Positions 1 to 12,523 of a stretch of DNA of 64,000 bases are shown here, in pieces. Position 1 is the first letter of the stretch. Each line of letters begins with the position of its first letter. The notes under the pieces are model-generated. The model was not told the DNA's origin. It searched no databases and saw only the letters and a list, made by a program, of their open reading frames with translations. Position numbers and translations under genes: made by a program. Source of the DNA: Xiphydria camelus (Eukaryota > Arthropoda > Insecta > Hymenoptera > Xiphydriidae); NCBI GenBank assembly GCA_963678675.1, contig OY783198.1, forward strand, positions 26,522,684 to 26,586,683, in the 5' to 3' direction.

Positions 1-161
1 CGAGCTCTTACATCCAAAATGCCTTCACACTTCTTATTCCCATATTACAAGTTGGTGCCACATAACAATAATTTTAAGTTATTCGAAATATTTTATACAT
101 CGTACACAGTTGTATTTCATAACAATCATCCAAGATGTAGTATTCGTAAATAAAACTGACG

Positions 162-177
162 TTTATTATAATTTATT
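162..177 (-). terminator. Polyadenylation signals of Nup58
   Basis: Two AATAAA hexamers on the minus strand (complement of TTTATT at 162-167 and 172-177) lie about 440 nt past the Nup58 stop codon, followed by T-rich sequence on the sense strand. A plus-strand AATAAA overlaps 150-155, so the site could serve convergent transcripts. Bases 1-161 hold nothing else that I recognise. Confidence 0.6.
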
Positions 178-611
178 ACAAAATGCGTACCACTTATTCC
201 GAATGCCTGAGTTTTGCTTTATTGCATATGTATGATCCGCGTAAGGTCAATTTCTTTTTATAGAACATTGAAAACGCTTCCACGGTACAACCTACAAAGT
301 TTGTAATTTTTCTACAACGAAGTAATATCTAGTTACAAGTACGTCTTTTCGCGCACCTTTCTCGAGTTCTTTTTTATCTCGCAATATCATGAATGGGAAG
401 ATTACGTAAGAGGTACATTTATGGCAACCTTTCAAGCGGCTGAAGAAATTCTGATGTCGATATACACATTGTATAATACAGCAAAAAATACAGGCGTGTA
501 ACGGGTATATCGCACCAAAAGGAGATGGATGAGCTCTTTCATCTGTTTCTCAAAGTATGATTACCGTAAAAAAATATTCTCAAGACAGTACTTATATTTA
601 CGCGCGCGCGT

Positions 612-3600
612 TTAGTGTTTTCCTCTTTTATTGCCAACTGGGGGCTTCTGAAGTTGAAAGCTCGAACTCGAATCCGTGGCAGATAACGGTGCGGTAAGAT
701 TCGCCGGTGGATTGAAGTTTAAACTGGCCGTTGGCGGTTTCATGGCTGTGCCGAGAGTGAGGTTGGCCGCTGAGGGAGTCGGCGTTGCACTTCCCCAAAC
801 TGTAACAGATTTGATGGTGGCATTCGATATTACGATTTTTTATTTCACGCAGTTAAAACATTTCGCAAAAGACGTTGACGGCACAAAGCTACTTTGTATT
901 ATTTCGTAAGTGAGAAATGATGATTGGACAAATTCGAACGACTCTCGATCGTAACTTTCATGGTTGTTAAAATGCGTAATACTTGTCGCACTACTCATTG
1001 TAAGAATCATTGTGGCACTGTTTTTATCGAGAAGATTTTTATACTACCGATGCCGCCACGATGCGATTGCATAATGCAGTGATAACGGTAAAGTAAGGGT
1101 GATAAAAATGAATTTTCAAATATCGTTTTAGTTGGTTCAAGTAAATTCAGATGTTAATAGAAGCGGCAAGACGAAAGCACAAAAAGCGCATGGCAGATAT
1201 GAAGCGATCTGTTAAAAGAAGCACAATACATTTTTTCCGTTTAATAATTTATGTGTGTGACGATTGATATCACCTTCTGAAAAAAATATGACTGCAGGAG
1301 TTGTGTTTTAAAAATATAGGTGGTATCTGTCGAAGGGATGACAAGTATAGTTATATTGGCGAGTGATCTATCAGTTAAAATTAATGTTCATAAGCCCTTT
1401 TGATTGTTCCCAACACGGACGACATAAATAAACGATATTAAAATGTCAATACCTCAATTACTAAATTACAGCCATTACAATTTTCCTGGAAAGGCAAAAC
1501 AAAAGTCAAATCATACAAAATGAAAACGGCGATGCGTACGCACGATACGTGGGACTCATTGGTCGGAAAAGTGATGGGGTCTTATCAATCTCGCACGACA
1601 TAATATTGCGCTAGCTAGCCGGGGAAATGGGTAAAGATCTGCTAGAATTATCGGACGCACGGCGGCGAAATTGATCAGGTGTACAAGTGGCGAAATATAG
1701 GAGTACTTTCTTCGTCAACCGTATGCATCCGTTAACTCTGTATCGTTTCTTAATAATTTTATTAGTTAGTAATCTCTACCTCACGCTAGATCCACGCAAG
1801 ACCTGAATGTGGGACATGTTTATGGGATAATAATTATATCGGCAAGTAGAGTTACGTCGTAATTACATTGTGCTTGGACGCAAGAACAAATGGACGATAC
1901 AGGATCTCGAAACACATGTCTTACCACTATTTACCTAAAGAATTAGATGTCCCGTAGACCGGCGGTCGACCAGATTGCAGGGCCGTTGACGATAAAAAGC
2001 TTTTGTTCCCTAAAAGACGCAATTGATTTCGACCTCAGTGACCAGATCGTATCGTGCTTTACCTTACTTTCCGATAAAAGTGCCGTGAAACGCATACTTA
2101 CCGGGACCGAAAGGCGTTGGACCGCTTGAAATTTTAGTAGTGCTGATCCTGCTGATCTGTCCGTTCGTCTTTACGTCTTCGAAGACGTTGCTGCTGTCTT
2201 TCAAAACGTATTTCCTAAAGTTCAAGTACTGTTCCTTCTGGTGTTGCACTTTCGAGTGAACACCCTGCAATTTACCGGCTACAGCGATAAAGGAGTCGTG
2301 TAATTTTTTCATCGCCGTTGTGAGCTCTGAAAGTTGGAAGCACGTAGTTAAAGTTTCGATCCTTTTCGCGTAAAAGGCGAGACGATGAAGGGCGATGATT
2401 TACCTTGTGGGGTTAACGTTTTAGGAGCCACCATGGTTTGTATATGTTTCTCCGTTGCTTCGATTTGCGATCGGAACAGCATCAAATCTTGCTCGAAATT
2501 TTCAGCTAACTCCATAAAGAAGAGGAGGGGGGCATTGTTTTCATACTGCAAACCCGCCGGCGTATCGTGCGTTCTTTGCGCTATTTCGGCATTTTGTAAT
2601 GCTTTGGCCGTGTCTTGTTTCAATTTATCCGCCAAAGCGCGATCCCTTTGCACGGAGCCAGCCAGTGTCGTCAGAATTTCCATGAGCGAAGCTGTATCCT
2701 CGGAACAGCGGTTAAGTGGACGCGACGATCCCCGCGCAATGTCAGAGGCAAAGGCTTTCTGAGTTTTTACAAATTCCCTGGTAAAAATTCGAATAACGTT
2801 ATTGCTTCTCGCTTTTTCGGTTAATTATGTACTTCGTCTTAAGTTCCTTACTTAAAGCTATCGATGGTTTGCATGAGTTCATTCGGTATCAGATTCTCTT
2901 TGGCTGCGGTGGGACTGTTGCTGCCCTGAGCCAATCCAGTTTTGCTAACCGTGGTATCTAAACCGCCGAGACCACGTCCCGTAGTAGTCGTCGGTAGTGC
3001 GGAAGCGGTTGTTAACTTAGCCCCGAAGAGCCCACCCGCGGGAGCCGCTCCGAAGAAGGACGCTACAAAGCAATATCTCGTTATAAAATATATCTCAAAG
3101 TAAAATCGCGTTACAAATGCGAAGCGAAATTACGAGCAGAAGTCGTCACGGCTCCAAAACTGAGTCCTCCGCTCGCGGGTATACTGGTCGGCGCTGCGAA
3201 GGTCAATCCCGTGGACGAAGCGGGTGTTCCAAAGGCTAAACCGGTACCGGGAGCAGCGATCGTCGTCGGAGTGGAAAAGAAGCTGGGCGTGGTGGTTGTA
3301 GAAGTAGCGGACCCCAAAAGGGAAGTCAACTGGGGTTGTGTCGAAGCGGAGGGTGTACTGCCGAAGTTGAAATTGAGCGTCGTCGTCGTCGCGGGAGTCG
3401 ACGTACCGAACGTCAAACTGCTGGTCGGTTGAGTGGTCGCGCCAAAGGTCGATCCACCGAAGCCTAAGCCCGTAGCGGGTCTGAAAAATTCGTTTTTTTT
3501 GTTATAATAATAATAAGAGTTGGGAATAAAATTACTCTCGTACTTCGAATAAAGAAAGGATAATCCAACGTTTGAGGTTATGTTAGATTAAGTGAGGACA

Positions 3601-3693
3601 GTCATCGAGTAAACGCGAAAGGTCAACTTACTTTTGTGCTCCGAAGGAAAAGCCAGGCGTGGTTGTAGATGTTGCTGGAGTTCCAAAAGACAT
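612..3693 (-). CDS. Nup58: Nucleoporin p58/p45 (FG nucleoporin of the central channel), six coding exons
   Basis: I joined six exons on the minus strand: 3693-3632, 3480-3134, 3062-2852, 2777-2404, 2326-2102 and 799-612. Every junction is GT-AG, all phases match (2,1,2,1,1), and the total is 1407 nt, which is 468 residues plus TAA. Residues 1 to about 190 are a low-complexity Thr/Ser/Gly region with scattered FG motifs (starting MSFGTPATSTTT). ENLIPNEL near residue 190 opens a helical core of about 210 residues holding DKLKQDTAKALQNAEIAQRT, TPAGLQYE and KEQYLNFRKYVL, which are family hallmarks. The end KPPVGNKRGKH matches the Nup58 C-terminus. In other animals Nup58 pairs with Nup54 and Nup62 through coiled coils to form the hydrophobic transport channel of the nuclear pore. 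The length is a little shorter than vertebrate Nup58, mainly in the C-terminal FG region. An additional small FG exon inside the last intron (800-2101) cannot be excluded. The family call is firm. Confidence 0.93.
800..2101 (-). other. Last intron of Nup58
   Basis: This 1.3 kb intron begins with a consensus GTAAGT donor after codon GP(G) and ends in ATCTGTTACAG. It is the longest intron of the gene. The others are 77-151 bp, apart from the 5' end, which is not defined. It is AT-rich and no conserved coding piece was seen in it. Confidence 0.7.
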
Positions 3694-3860
3694 ATTTCTT
3701 TGTTGTGAGATTACTCTGTACAAATCTTACAACACCGCGCTTCTCGAGGAAGCATTCTTTTAAATTCCACCACAAAATATTACGTTTGAATGGCGGCACC
3801 CGTACTCCGCCATCTGGAGCCAACGAGAGATGCTACACTCCGAAAAAATTGCGGAGTCTC
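3694..3860 (-). promoter_or_regulatory. Nup58 5' UTR and probable core promoter
   Basis: The segment immediately upstream of the Nup58 start codon. On the gene's sense strand it carries ATGGCGG and GCCGCCAT, two inverted copies of a YY1/pho-like motif, about 95-125 nt upstream of the ATG. There is no TATA box. The start site itself cannot be placed from sequence, so this is an inference from position and motif content. Confidence 0.3.
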
Positions 3861-3864
3861 TGCA

Positions 3865-4190
3865 CAGATGGTGACACAAGTCCGGTGCAAGGCACTGCAG
3901 ACTTTCAATGGCCTCTAGTTACGATCGTTTTTCGCGATAATCAGGGGCCAACTCGAATCTTCTTCCTTTTTACCTCTTCTTCCTCTCGACATCGCTCGAA
4001 TTCGACACATGTAGTGTCTAATATGTTTTTTTACTCGTCAATATTCTAAAGAGTTGATAAGTCACTGCATAGATAGTTGCGTCAGTCTGGCGCAATACTT
4101 CGGAACCATTGATGGCCCCTAGTTGGAATCGCTTACCGTGATAGTCGAAGGACTTCTTCTTCTTCCGCTCTAAAAATGACTGTACGGATT
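3865..4190. repeat. Old imperfect tandem duplication upstream of Nup58
   Basis: Two blocks of about 110 bp, at about 3862-3970 and 4060-4165, align along their length. Shared anchors are AGTC-CTGCA-AGAT near the start, ATGGCC-CTAGTT in the middle and CTTCTTCC at the end. Divergence is substantial, so the duplication is old. No reading frame is preserved through both copies. Confidence 0.5.
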
Positions 4191-5659
4191 AATTAAGAGC
4201 TTCATGAGACAAACTGATACTAGAACACCTTAAACGCTCTTCTTCCTTTAACTTTTTCTCCTCCTTCGGCGCCTATCGAATCCGATATAGGCGTGATATC
4301 TGATCTCTTCTATAGAAACATCGCTTGCGTCATCCACATCTATATTAATTATTTACGCTCGTATCTTTGAGCGTTCATAATTATAACAATACTCGAGGGG
4401 AGACGATAATTTACTCACGATCGATTTCCTTGCCTTCCTTCCGAAACGAGACGGAATCGATATCGTTGACGAAAAGAAAGCCCCGCGTAGGATATAGATC
4501 GCGGCATTTCCGATTTCCCCAGGGGCGTTGACTCGGAGGCCTACCCTCCTCGCCCCTCTACAACCCACGCTTTGTCGTCCTCCGCTCGACTCACGGTCCC
4601 GAGTTTCGCGCGCGAGCACTTGCCGACGCATTTGATTTCGAGAGAAAAACAGGACGGCGGGGGGAATGCGAGACGAAGTTGGATGATCAAATTCTCGTGG
4701 GACGGTTTTTGCCGCTATTTCGCCCGCTAACGGATGGGCGTGCGGTATAACGTCGAAGAAAAAGTGGGGCTATCGCGCGAAGGGAGGGGAGTGGAAGTCG
4801 AAATCCAAATCGCGCGCTAACGGAGCGGAACGCGGGCTGCAATAGCGCTTCGAAATACCGGAACGGAGGAGTTTAAGAGTTCGGGGGTGTGCCAACAGGT
4901 TGCCGGATTCGTGCCCGATACGGCGTTATCGTCGGATCTCTTTCTTATCGGGTCGCGCTCCTCGCGCAACTTCGGCGAGTGATTTTTTCGGCGCGCAACT
5001 TGTTCGGCGAGTTGTTGGTACTGCGCGTCGACAACTTTTGCCTCGCCTCCGCGTCGCGACGCCGTTTATTCATGGGACGGAGCAACAGCTAGTCGAAGAG
5101 TTACCGTTCAAAGTGTAAGAGGTTTATAAACAATCGTTTCATCGCTTCAAAAGAGGTGTATCTATTTTCGATTTTTCGATAAATGAATATTCATTGATAA
5201 TTAAGGAAACTTTCGCCATAACACGATTACGTAATCGTAATTGCAATCGTACGCATTTTATAGTCCGAAGACTCTTTTATTCATCGTTAAAACTTGAAAT
5301 GGAAGGATCTCTCGTACACGGACAGTATCGGAGATCAATTTCGACGCGACATTGCACGTAAATACACACGTATGACGCGACGCGACACTTCGCGAATGCC
5401 TCGGGGCCGTCGTGTTGGCGTCTAATGAAATTTTCGACGACCCCACACGCGAGAGGTCAAGCTAGAGGATGCCTCGCCGTCACTCTCGATTATTGGATCC
5501 GTGCGTAGTGTCGAGACTAGATGCGTCTCAAAGATATAGGATATTTATCGAATTCGGACACGCGGCACACTTTTGAAAATAATTGTCGACTTTATTTTAT
5601 TAGTTAAATACCTAAAGGGATTATACTTTACAGCCGATGTATTTATCTCGCGTTCGCCC
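4191..5659. other. Intergenic DNA, no gene recognised
   Basis: AT-rich up to about 4400, then CpG-rich with runs of short open frames on both strands, as expected for GC-rich noncoding DNA. I see no domain, tRNA or clear element here. Confidence 0.5.
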
Positions 5660-5816
5660 CACTGAAAAAAGTATTTAGCTAATCTAGCTATATTTCTAGC
5701 TGCCTCAGACACAACTAGAAAAATATTGCTAGCGTAGCAAGAATTCTTGCTATTGCGAAGAAAATTATCACTGCAATTACTATAATTTTCTAGTTGTGGT
5801 CAAATTTTTTTGAGTG
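5660..5816 (-). mobile_element. MITE-like element, family C, copy 1
   Basis: A 157-bp unit with short inverted ends (CACTGAAAAAA at one end, TTTTTTTGAGTG at the other). It contains the palindromes GCAAGAATTCTTGC and GCTAGC. A nearly identical copy in the opposite orientation lies at 17296-17454, with only about six differences by eye. It is noncoding and would need a transposase elsewhere. The high identity implies recent movement or conversion. The strand is given as the reverse of copy 2. Confidence 0.75.
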
Positions 5817-7782
5817 CCAAGTCGAGCTCCGCGAACCACCGCGTCTCGTCCTCCAATTCCAATAGTTTCCAATTGAAAGGCATCCGATGATCATCGTCGT
5901 ATACTACAGATTCCCTCGCTCCGTTCCACCCATTTCGCGGTAGTCCAGTCGCGACGCAACACCGCAACTCCCCCGAGGTACCAAGTGGCCGAATTACTCC
6001 GACAAACGGAGTTACGCCCAACGGAGAGAGACTCGACAGTTTGGAGTTTATAGTCAACCGCGTGGAGAGAACTAACCGCGGGAAAGCTCAAAGTCAATGG
6101 CGATAGATCATTCCTCGGACTTGGATCGGTATAGTCCTCCCCGCGGCGAGGGGTCGGTTCCGGCGAGTGTGTTCTACAAGGGCGATCCTCATCCATTTTA
6201 AAATCCCCGATCCTTCCCCCCTCCCTCGGTCGACCCTCGACGCGAATCCTGCGGCTGCAGGGCGTCGGGACATCGAAAAGGATTCCCGGATCGGGGAAGG
6301 GATGCGCGCGAAGCTTTTACGCACTGCGATAACTCGCCGCGTAACATCAACCCGCTCGCCGCTCTCCTACTTGTGCACCCGTCACTGCGGCTCACCCTTA
6401 TGCGGAATTTTACGCGCAACGCCACCCCAGTCGCTCTCAGCCGTCATCCCATCTCGGCGCGACGCGCACGTCCGCGCGTATTCCGGCACGCGTAGCGCGT
6501 AAACGCGGGAAAAGAAGCGACGCGCTGGAAGTTTTGTCATCGGTCCGACACACAGGCGCGAGCGGCGGTTAGAGGTGAGTCGGCCGTCGACGGGTTACTC
6601 ACCGTTCGGGCGACGCTCCATCGATCGCCGGTTGAGTTGTGTCGGTTGGGGTTGGGAAGCGAGCCCCACTCGCTCACCCCTGCGGAGTTCGCGGGAGTAT
6701 TTTACGGGCGGGGGAGGGAGCGGGGGTTGAGGAATGAGAGAGCGAGAGGACGCGGCGAGGGGAGAGAGGCAGAGAGAGAGAGAGAGAGAGGGAGGGAGAG
6801 AGGGAGCGGGCATCGTTCTGAGTCACGCACATCTGCCGCGGTGACGGCGGCGTCCCGACGCCATTGCCTGGCGTTCGACGCACTCCGTCGACCTCCGTCG
6901 CTCTCCTCCCTCGGCGCGTCGTACACCAACACGCGTAAAACCGCCTACGAACCCCACCTCCTCGCCCTCTTCCTCGCCGATTCGTGATAAATACGGCAAA
7001 TATTTGACTCTCTCTCTCTCTCTCGTCGACTTAATGCCAGATTGGACCGCGCCGGTGTACTTCGATCCTTTCCAATTGACACGGATTGATCCTCGCCGCG
7101 AGTCAATCAATCCTCATTCGGGGCGAAACGAGAAACGCGGTAAAAGTCCTTTCGCTCGGACCTAACGTCGGGAGTCGATCGCGCGTTTCTCGCGGGGAGC
7201 GTACGGAGTTATCGCTCGAGATTGGAGCGGAGGTTTTTAATAGAGGGTTCGCGCGTATCTCGGGGCGATATAGTTTTCCTACCTCGTTATTACGTAGCTG
7301 GCATTTCAGGGGGAGAACGTGTCGCGCGCGCGCGGAATTTATTTCGCGTGACCGGCTAACGTGCAGCGCGAACGATCTAGGACGTACGATCGTTCCGACG
7401 CGCGGCACACGAACCGATCGCATCTGACGCGGAAAACAACCGAACGGGCGAATCTGTAGGCGTAGCGCGGGAAAGCCAACAAACGAGAAACCAACCCATC
7501 GAGATAACGTCTCGCGGCACCTAGTTATTTCGGTTACCTTCGCCGTAACGTGGTGGGGCTTTATTGCGAATCGCGATAGGGTCGTGGGTACCAATCGACG
7601 CGGGTTATTACGAGCTGCGGGTATTCGATTAGTTTCTCGCGATCGTGTTAAGGGACTTGATTGAAGTGGCTTACAGATTTTCTTTTGCGAGCTTCTACCG
7701 CTTCTTGTACCTTCTTGAAGTATGGAACTTCTTTTACAGACACTTCAAAGACTTTTACATTTCGTCATTGCTCTCATGCCTA
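5817..7782. other. CpG-rich intergenic DNA with a GA repeat
   Basis: No gene recognised. It contains a purine-rich GA tract at about 6766-6808 and a short CT tract at 7010-7023. A consensus-like GAG|GTGAGT occurs on the plus strand at 6572, so an unannotated noncoding first exon is possible, but no partner exon is visible. Confidence 0.4.
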
Positions 7783-7990
7783 CACTGAGAGAAAAACAAG
7801 TAGTTGCGATAACTATTTTGGACTCAACTGCTCCAGTTTTGTGATCAGCATCGGCTTTACATAGTTATAGCAACGATTCTTTTGTTCTGGTAACTAAAAC
7901 TAGTTACGACAACTGTAAAAACTGGCGCTGATTACCAAATTTGAACGGTTGAGTCCAAAATAGTTGTCACACAACCACATTAATTTATAT
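7783..7990. mobile_element. Foldback MITE with CACTGAGA end
   Basis: It begins CACTGAGAGAAAAAC. Its two arms are long inverted copies: ACTATTTTGGACTCAAC in the left arm recurs inverted as GTTGAGTCCAAAATAGT in the right arm, and GATCAGC/GCTGAT pairs further inward. The right terminus is eroded. It is noncoding and belongs to the same terminal-sequence class as the elements at 39932, 45918 and 57105. Confidence 0.65.
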
Positions 7991-8714
7991 ATTTCAACGT
8001 ATGAAATAAACCCTCAGGGGTGAAAATCTCCTTTTCAAATCATTTTCGAAAGATCGTCGACTTTCAGTGTCTCGGATAATCGTTAATGTGGGGAGTATAG
8101 AGAACCAGCGTGACGGTGCATTGAAATTCCCACACCCTCTCTCCTCCACCACTCCTCGGAATAATTTGTCTCCCCCGAAGAAGCCCCTTGAAAGGAAGGG
8201 ACGGGTGCGCGTGCGATAAAAGCGGCGTCTCTCTCCGCGCCTTTCGTCGTTTCGAGGGGCCGTAAAAAGGTGCGTTTTCCGCGCGATATTCGTGCGTGCC
8301 AGCGCGACGTAGAGACGTCTAATCGACCCTTTTAACGACCGCGTTTTGAAACACCTATCAACGGAATAACGCGATCGAACGATGCGTCCAAATCTCCCCG
8401 GGCGGCGGATCGCCGCGCTGTAATAATTTCCACGGTCAATTTGCCCCATTGTGCGGCGACCCGCGCAAGAAGCAACGCGGCGCGTTTGTATTCCAGGAGC
8501 CGAAACATCCACCGCGCGCGATACCGCATTGTTCCCGCACCCCTCGCCGCAAACGGCTGCCATGGCAACTGTCACGTGGTTACGCGTCGATTTCTCTGGA
8601 AAGACGTTGAAACTTCGAGGAGAAAAGAGAAGCGATCCGAATTCGAAGATGTTCAAAGCGATATTCGAGAGATTCAAGAGCAGTCGAGGATTTCATAGTC
8701 GTAGTCGGAAGTAG
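7991..8714. other. Intergenic DNA, nothing recognised
   Basis: CpG-rich DNA with many overlapping short open frames on both strands. None has recognisable domains or a plausible splice structure. Confidence 0.4.
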
Positions 8715-8900
8715 GTATCGCAGCGTAACGGCCGTACGATTAGCTACATTTCGCTGTGCGGCTGGGCGTACGATTAACTGCTGCGGCAATGCGCCTAGCC
8801 GTTAACGGCGGTACGATTAACTCCCGCGGCAATAAGATTAGCCGCTATACAGCTACGATGCACATAACTCCCGTGACAGTATACTTACGGTTTAATTAAA
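8715..8900. repeat. Degenerate short tandem motif array (GTACGATTAACT)
   Basis: Four or five imperfect copies of a unit containing GTACGATTA-CT followed by GCGGCAAT recur at about 8730, 8768, 8810 and 8843. The spacing is irregular (roughly 30-40 bp) and the copies are diverged. This could be a decaying minisatellite or a cluster of factor-binding sites. I know of no factor that binds this motif. Confidence 0.5.
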
Positions 8901-9649
8901 GTTGCCGCTGCGGCGATCTTTTCGACCGTGGCAGCAAAATACTCGTACTTTCCTCGGTGCAACCGGCGCGAGCGGCAGGGAAGTGGAAAGTGGCGAGTTG
9001 TAGCCAGACACTCCGCGCGCGCGGAGAGAAGTTTATTTCCCTACTACGTGTATCGCGCCGTTTTGGCCGGCTGGTTCACTAGGCGCGCTCCCCTTCCTGC
9101 GTTACGTGCCGTAAATTCGCTTTGTTCGCCGGCTGCCGACCTTCTCGTCTCGGCCGGCTACGCGGAACCCCTTTTTCCCTTTCGCGCGCGAATAATCGCA
9201 ATCGAGAATATCGACTGTCCGCGCGCGCGTCCGACAATGAGGACGAGTGGTAGATCCGCGCGAGGAAGGGCCGGAGGGTAAATAAAGGAGGGTCTTAAAT
9301 TTATGTAGGTCGACGCGCGCGTATATACCCATGCGTTCCCGACGCTTTTATCGGCACGGATCGGTTGATTTTACTCCCGTCCGAATAAAGGCGAGTCAAA
9401 ATCAGACGTCGCACGTGCAATGCGCGCGCGCGCGTTATGCGTATACGTAGTATGCCCATAGCGCGCGAGTCGGTATTGCGCTTATTAATAGCGAATCGCG
9501 GTAGCGGAAGTTGTCACCTGCGTCGACCGAAATATCGCTCCGCGCGTCTTTCGACGATATAGGTACTTTCGCCGCGCGTCGGCGCTGATGCGCGCGCGAG
9601 TAGAGGGGCATTTGGGAAAACCACGATACGTCTGAAGCAAACAAAATAC
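8901..9649. other. CpG-rich intergenic DNA
   Basis: Contains several alternating CG runs (for example 9421-9435). No gene, RNA or element recognised. Confidence 0.4.
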
Positions 9650-9655
9650 TTTATT
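9650..9655 (-). terminator. Candidate distal polyadenylation signal
   Basis: AATAAA on the minus strand (in the context CTAACAATAAAGTATTTTG), followed downstream by GT-rich sequence. It is in the correct orientation to end a minus-strand transcript such as an extended brat mRNA. Other minus-strand AATAAA hexamers occur at 11506, 17252, 18321, 22186 and 23825, so the assignment is speculative. Confidence 0.25.
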
Positions 9656-9958
9656 GTTAGATATTATAGTACAGTACGTGTAGCCCGTGATACATTAAAA
9701 CAGACCATTTAGTATATCCTAAATAAATAGCCTTCTTACTCCATAACCAACCTTGATATGACAATCTCAAAATTTTTTTTTTGTTCAACATTTTCAACTG
9801 ATTCGCGCACAAGCCAATCGTAACATTCGCCGATTTCGCGTGTAACAGGATTTACGGGTGAGTTTCGTTATAGAAAAAATATTCGCGCCTGTTTTTCCAT
9901 TTTCGTTTCCGGGACCATTCTCGTCGGTTCTCTCTCTCTCTCTCTCTTTCTCTTCCTT

Positions 9959-9963
<5 letters not shown>

Positions 9964-10024
<61 letters not shown>
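9964..10024. repeat. (CT)n microsatellite
   Basis: About 30 uninterrupted CT dinucleotides on the plus strand, preceded by a shorter CT tract at 9928-9947. On the brat sense strand it reads GA. Confidence 0.95.
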
Positions 10025-10028
<4 letters not shown>

Positions 10029-10624
10029 CGATTCCTCGATCCGTTCGTCTACATTCACTCCCTCCGCCCCGTATCCGCGTATAGGGCGCACGACTAGATA
10101 CGAAGGATTTCCAAGGAACTCCATTATTTTTCCCCTATGCGCGCGTCATCGTCGCCTGGCATTGTTGGTACAGAAATTAACAAACGTTCGTAAGCCACCG
10201 CGTGCGTTATCGCCCACCGCGGCCGCCCTTCGCGCGTCCTTATGGCTCGTAAAAAAAGCCGCGGTTAAATTAAAAACGGCAGTTTCGAGCGGCCGATATA
10301 AACCATGCCTTTACGGCTTTAACCGTGGTATACAGAGGCGCGCGCGCGCGTTATTTCGCATCACCACGCGTCTATTGTGCGTCGAGAGATCTCGCGGATG
10401 CTACCGCGGATCTGCCATTTTTAATTAATTAATACCGGCTGCGTATACATAACGATCGTTACTGCGCGCGCGCGCGCGCGCATGTATTCGAATGCGCGGA
10501 GAGAGCCTCGATGCGTAGCGATATAATTGAAAATCGGAGCATATACGTACGGAAAACGTGTACGAATTGCGTCGGCTTTTCAATATCCCCCACGATCGTC
10601 CTGATATTTCTTTCTCCCGCTTCC

Positions 10625-10638
10625 TCTCTCACTCTTTT

Positions 10639-10710
<72 letters not shown>
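10625..10710. repeat. (CT)n microsatellite, interrupted
   Basis: CT-rich tract with a pure core at about 10647-10699. The same pyrimidine polarity as the neighbouring tracts. Confidence 0.95.
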
Positions 10711-12481
10711 CTTCCTCCTTTTTCCCTTCTGCACAATTTTTCCCCCTCGCGCTCTATCTCCTTTCAAACAGCTGATAAATGGCACAACCTACATATACAT
10801 ATATGTATATAGCTACAAATATAGTCACAGGCCAACATTTCGTAGTACAACACAGCACAATCATTGTCGTATCATTATTTCATGTCCGATAGGTTCACGT
10901 TATTATATATTACCGTAATTCAAGTATTAAATGATAATATATAATTGTAATAATATATAATATTAAAATTGACCAGATATATTCTATTGACTAGGCACAC
11001 TTAGTTCATAACAAGAAAAAAATCCTCTCTCTCTTTCTCTCTCTCTCTCTCTACGTCACTTACGAACTTTTATATCCTTACATGCGATTCAATTCAATCG
11101 TTTTACAATTATCAAGTATTATCAAGTAATGTTGGTATTGTTGTAAGTTGTAGTCCAATGTATTAGTTACATCGTAATAATAATAATTAATAATAATAAT
11201 CGTCATCATCGTTCGTTAATAATAATTGTCCTTAATGATTAACACACCCCTTTCTCTCTCTCTCTTTCTCTCTAGTCCCTTTTAACCCCTTCTCCTTCGT
11301 CCGCATTATATCAATAAGTAATATTATCGTCCCTTATCGTATTATGGAAAAATAGAAACTTCTGATAATAAAAACCAAACAAACATGAATCGACGATTAG
11401 GGCACCGGGAGTGGCTGCGACGCGCGCGTTTCCGAAAACCAACCCGCGCGTTCGTCCGTCGCTTCGAGGCGTGGCTTCTTTGGAATTTCTTTTATTCCTC
11501 CTCCTTCCTTATTTATTTCGAGGTTTTCCTCGATTTCCGGAACAAATGGATTTTCGCATTTCAGACAAAAACTCGCGCGCGAACGAGGATCGAATTTTTG
11601 CGAAAAGGAGAGAAAGCCCACCGGGGCCGCCTCTCGCGCGTGAAAACGCAGCCGCTCGCGCGCAACTCCCATCCCTAACGCGTGCTTAACCGCGTTTACA
11701 GTATTCATCTTTTTTTTTTTTTCACATTTTCATACGCCTTTTCCGTTGCAACATGCAAATTTGATTCGTCGAAGTAGTTAATGATCATTGCGATTTAGAT
11801 CCTACCTCCGCTTTCATTTTTTTTCTTTTGATAATATATAGTATATATGTATGTATGTATATATTATGTAGGTCCTTTACACGCGGATCTTGTATTTGAT
11901 GTCACAGCTTTTATACTTCCGCCGCAATAATTTGTCAGCGTGGAATGTACGCAGGGACGCGATCGGCCTATTCGTAGTGGGGGGATGGGGCGGGTGTGGT
12001 GGCCGATCCTGTCGTCGGGGAGGCGGGATTCGGCGGGGTCGTGAGACTCGTTTTGTGGCTTTTTTTGCTTTTCTTACGAAAGGGGAACGTCTGCGTGCAT
12101 CTCTCTTTCTCCCGAAAACTACGCTAGACGCCGACGCGGCAGCGCGGCGTGCAGGTATGCGTACAGAGGACAATAAATTGTCCGTGAGACTAAGTTTTTT
12201 GGTGCGCCTGACTGAACGATCGCCCTTGCCCGGGCACACGCGCCAATTACGTTTCGCAACGCTGCGGAGGGAGAGCTCAACCGGATAACCGCGGGATGCA
12301 GTCTTGAATTGTATTTCACCGCGTGTACGAGCGCCCAGGCAAAAAGCGATCCTCTCAAACTGAAGTCGGCCCCTAGTAAATTCGATTTGACGATTTGTGC
12401 ATCATACATGTAATAGACTTAGCGCGAGTACACCGACTCGAATTATAGATAGAAATACAAAAGGGGCAATAGATTACAGGT

Positions 12482-12483
<2 letters not shown>

Positions 12484-12521
<38 letters not shown>
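12484..12521. repeat. (CT)n microsatellite
   Basis: Pure CT tract of 19 units on the plus strand. Confidence 0.95.

Positions 12522-12523
<2 letters not shown>

Noticed and set aside
6572..6578. Plus-strand GAG|GTGAGT donor in a CpG-rich stretch, possible first exon of another gene.
   Set aside because: No downstream plus-strand exon with coding potential was found before brat, and isolated donor matches are common.
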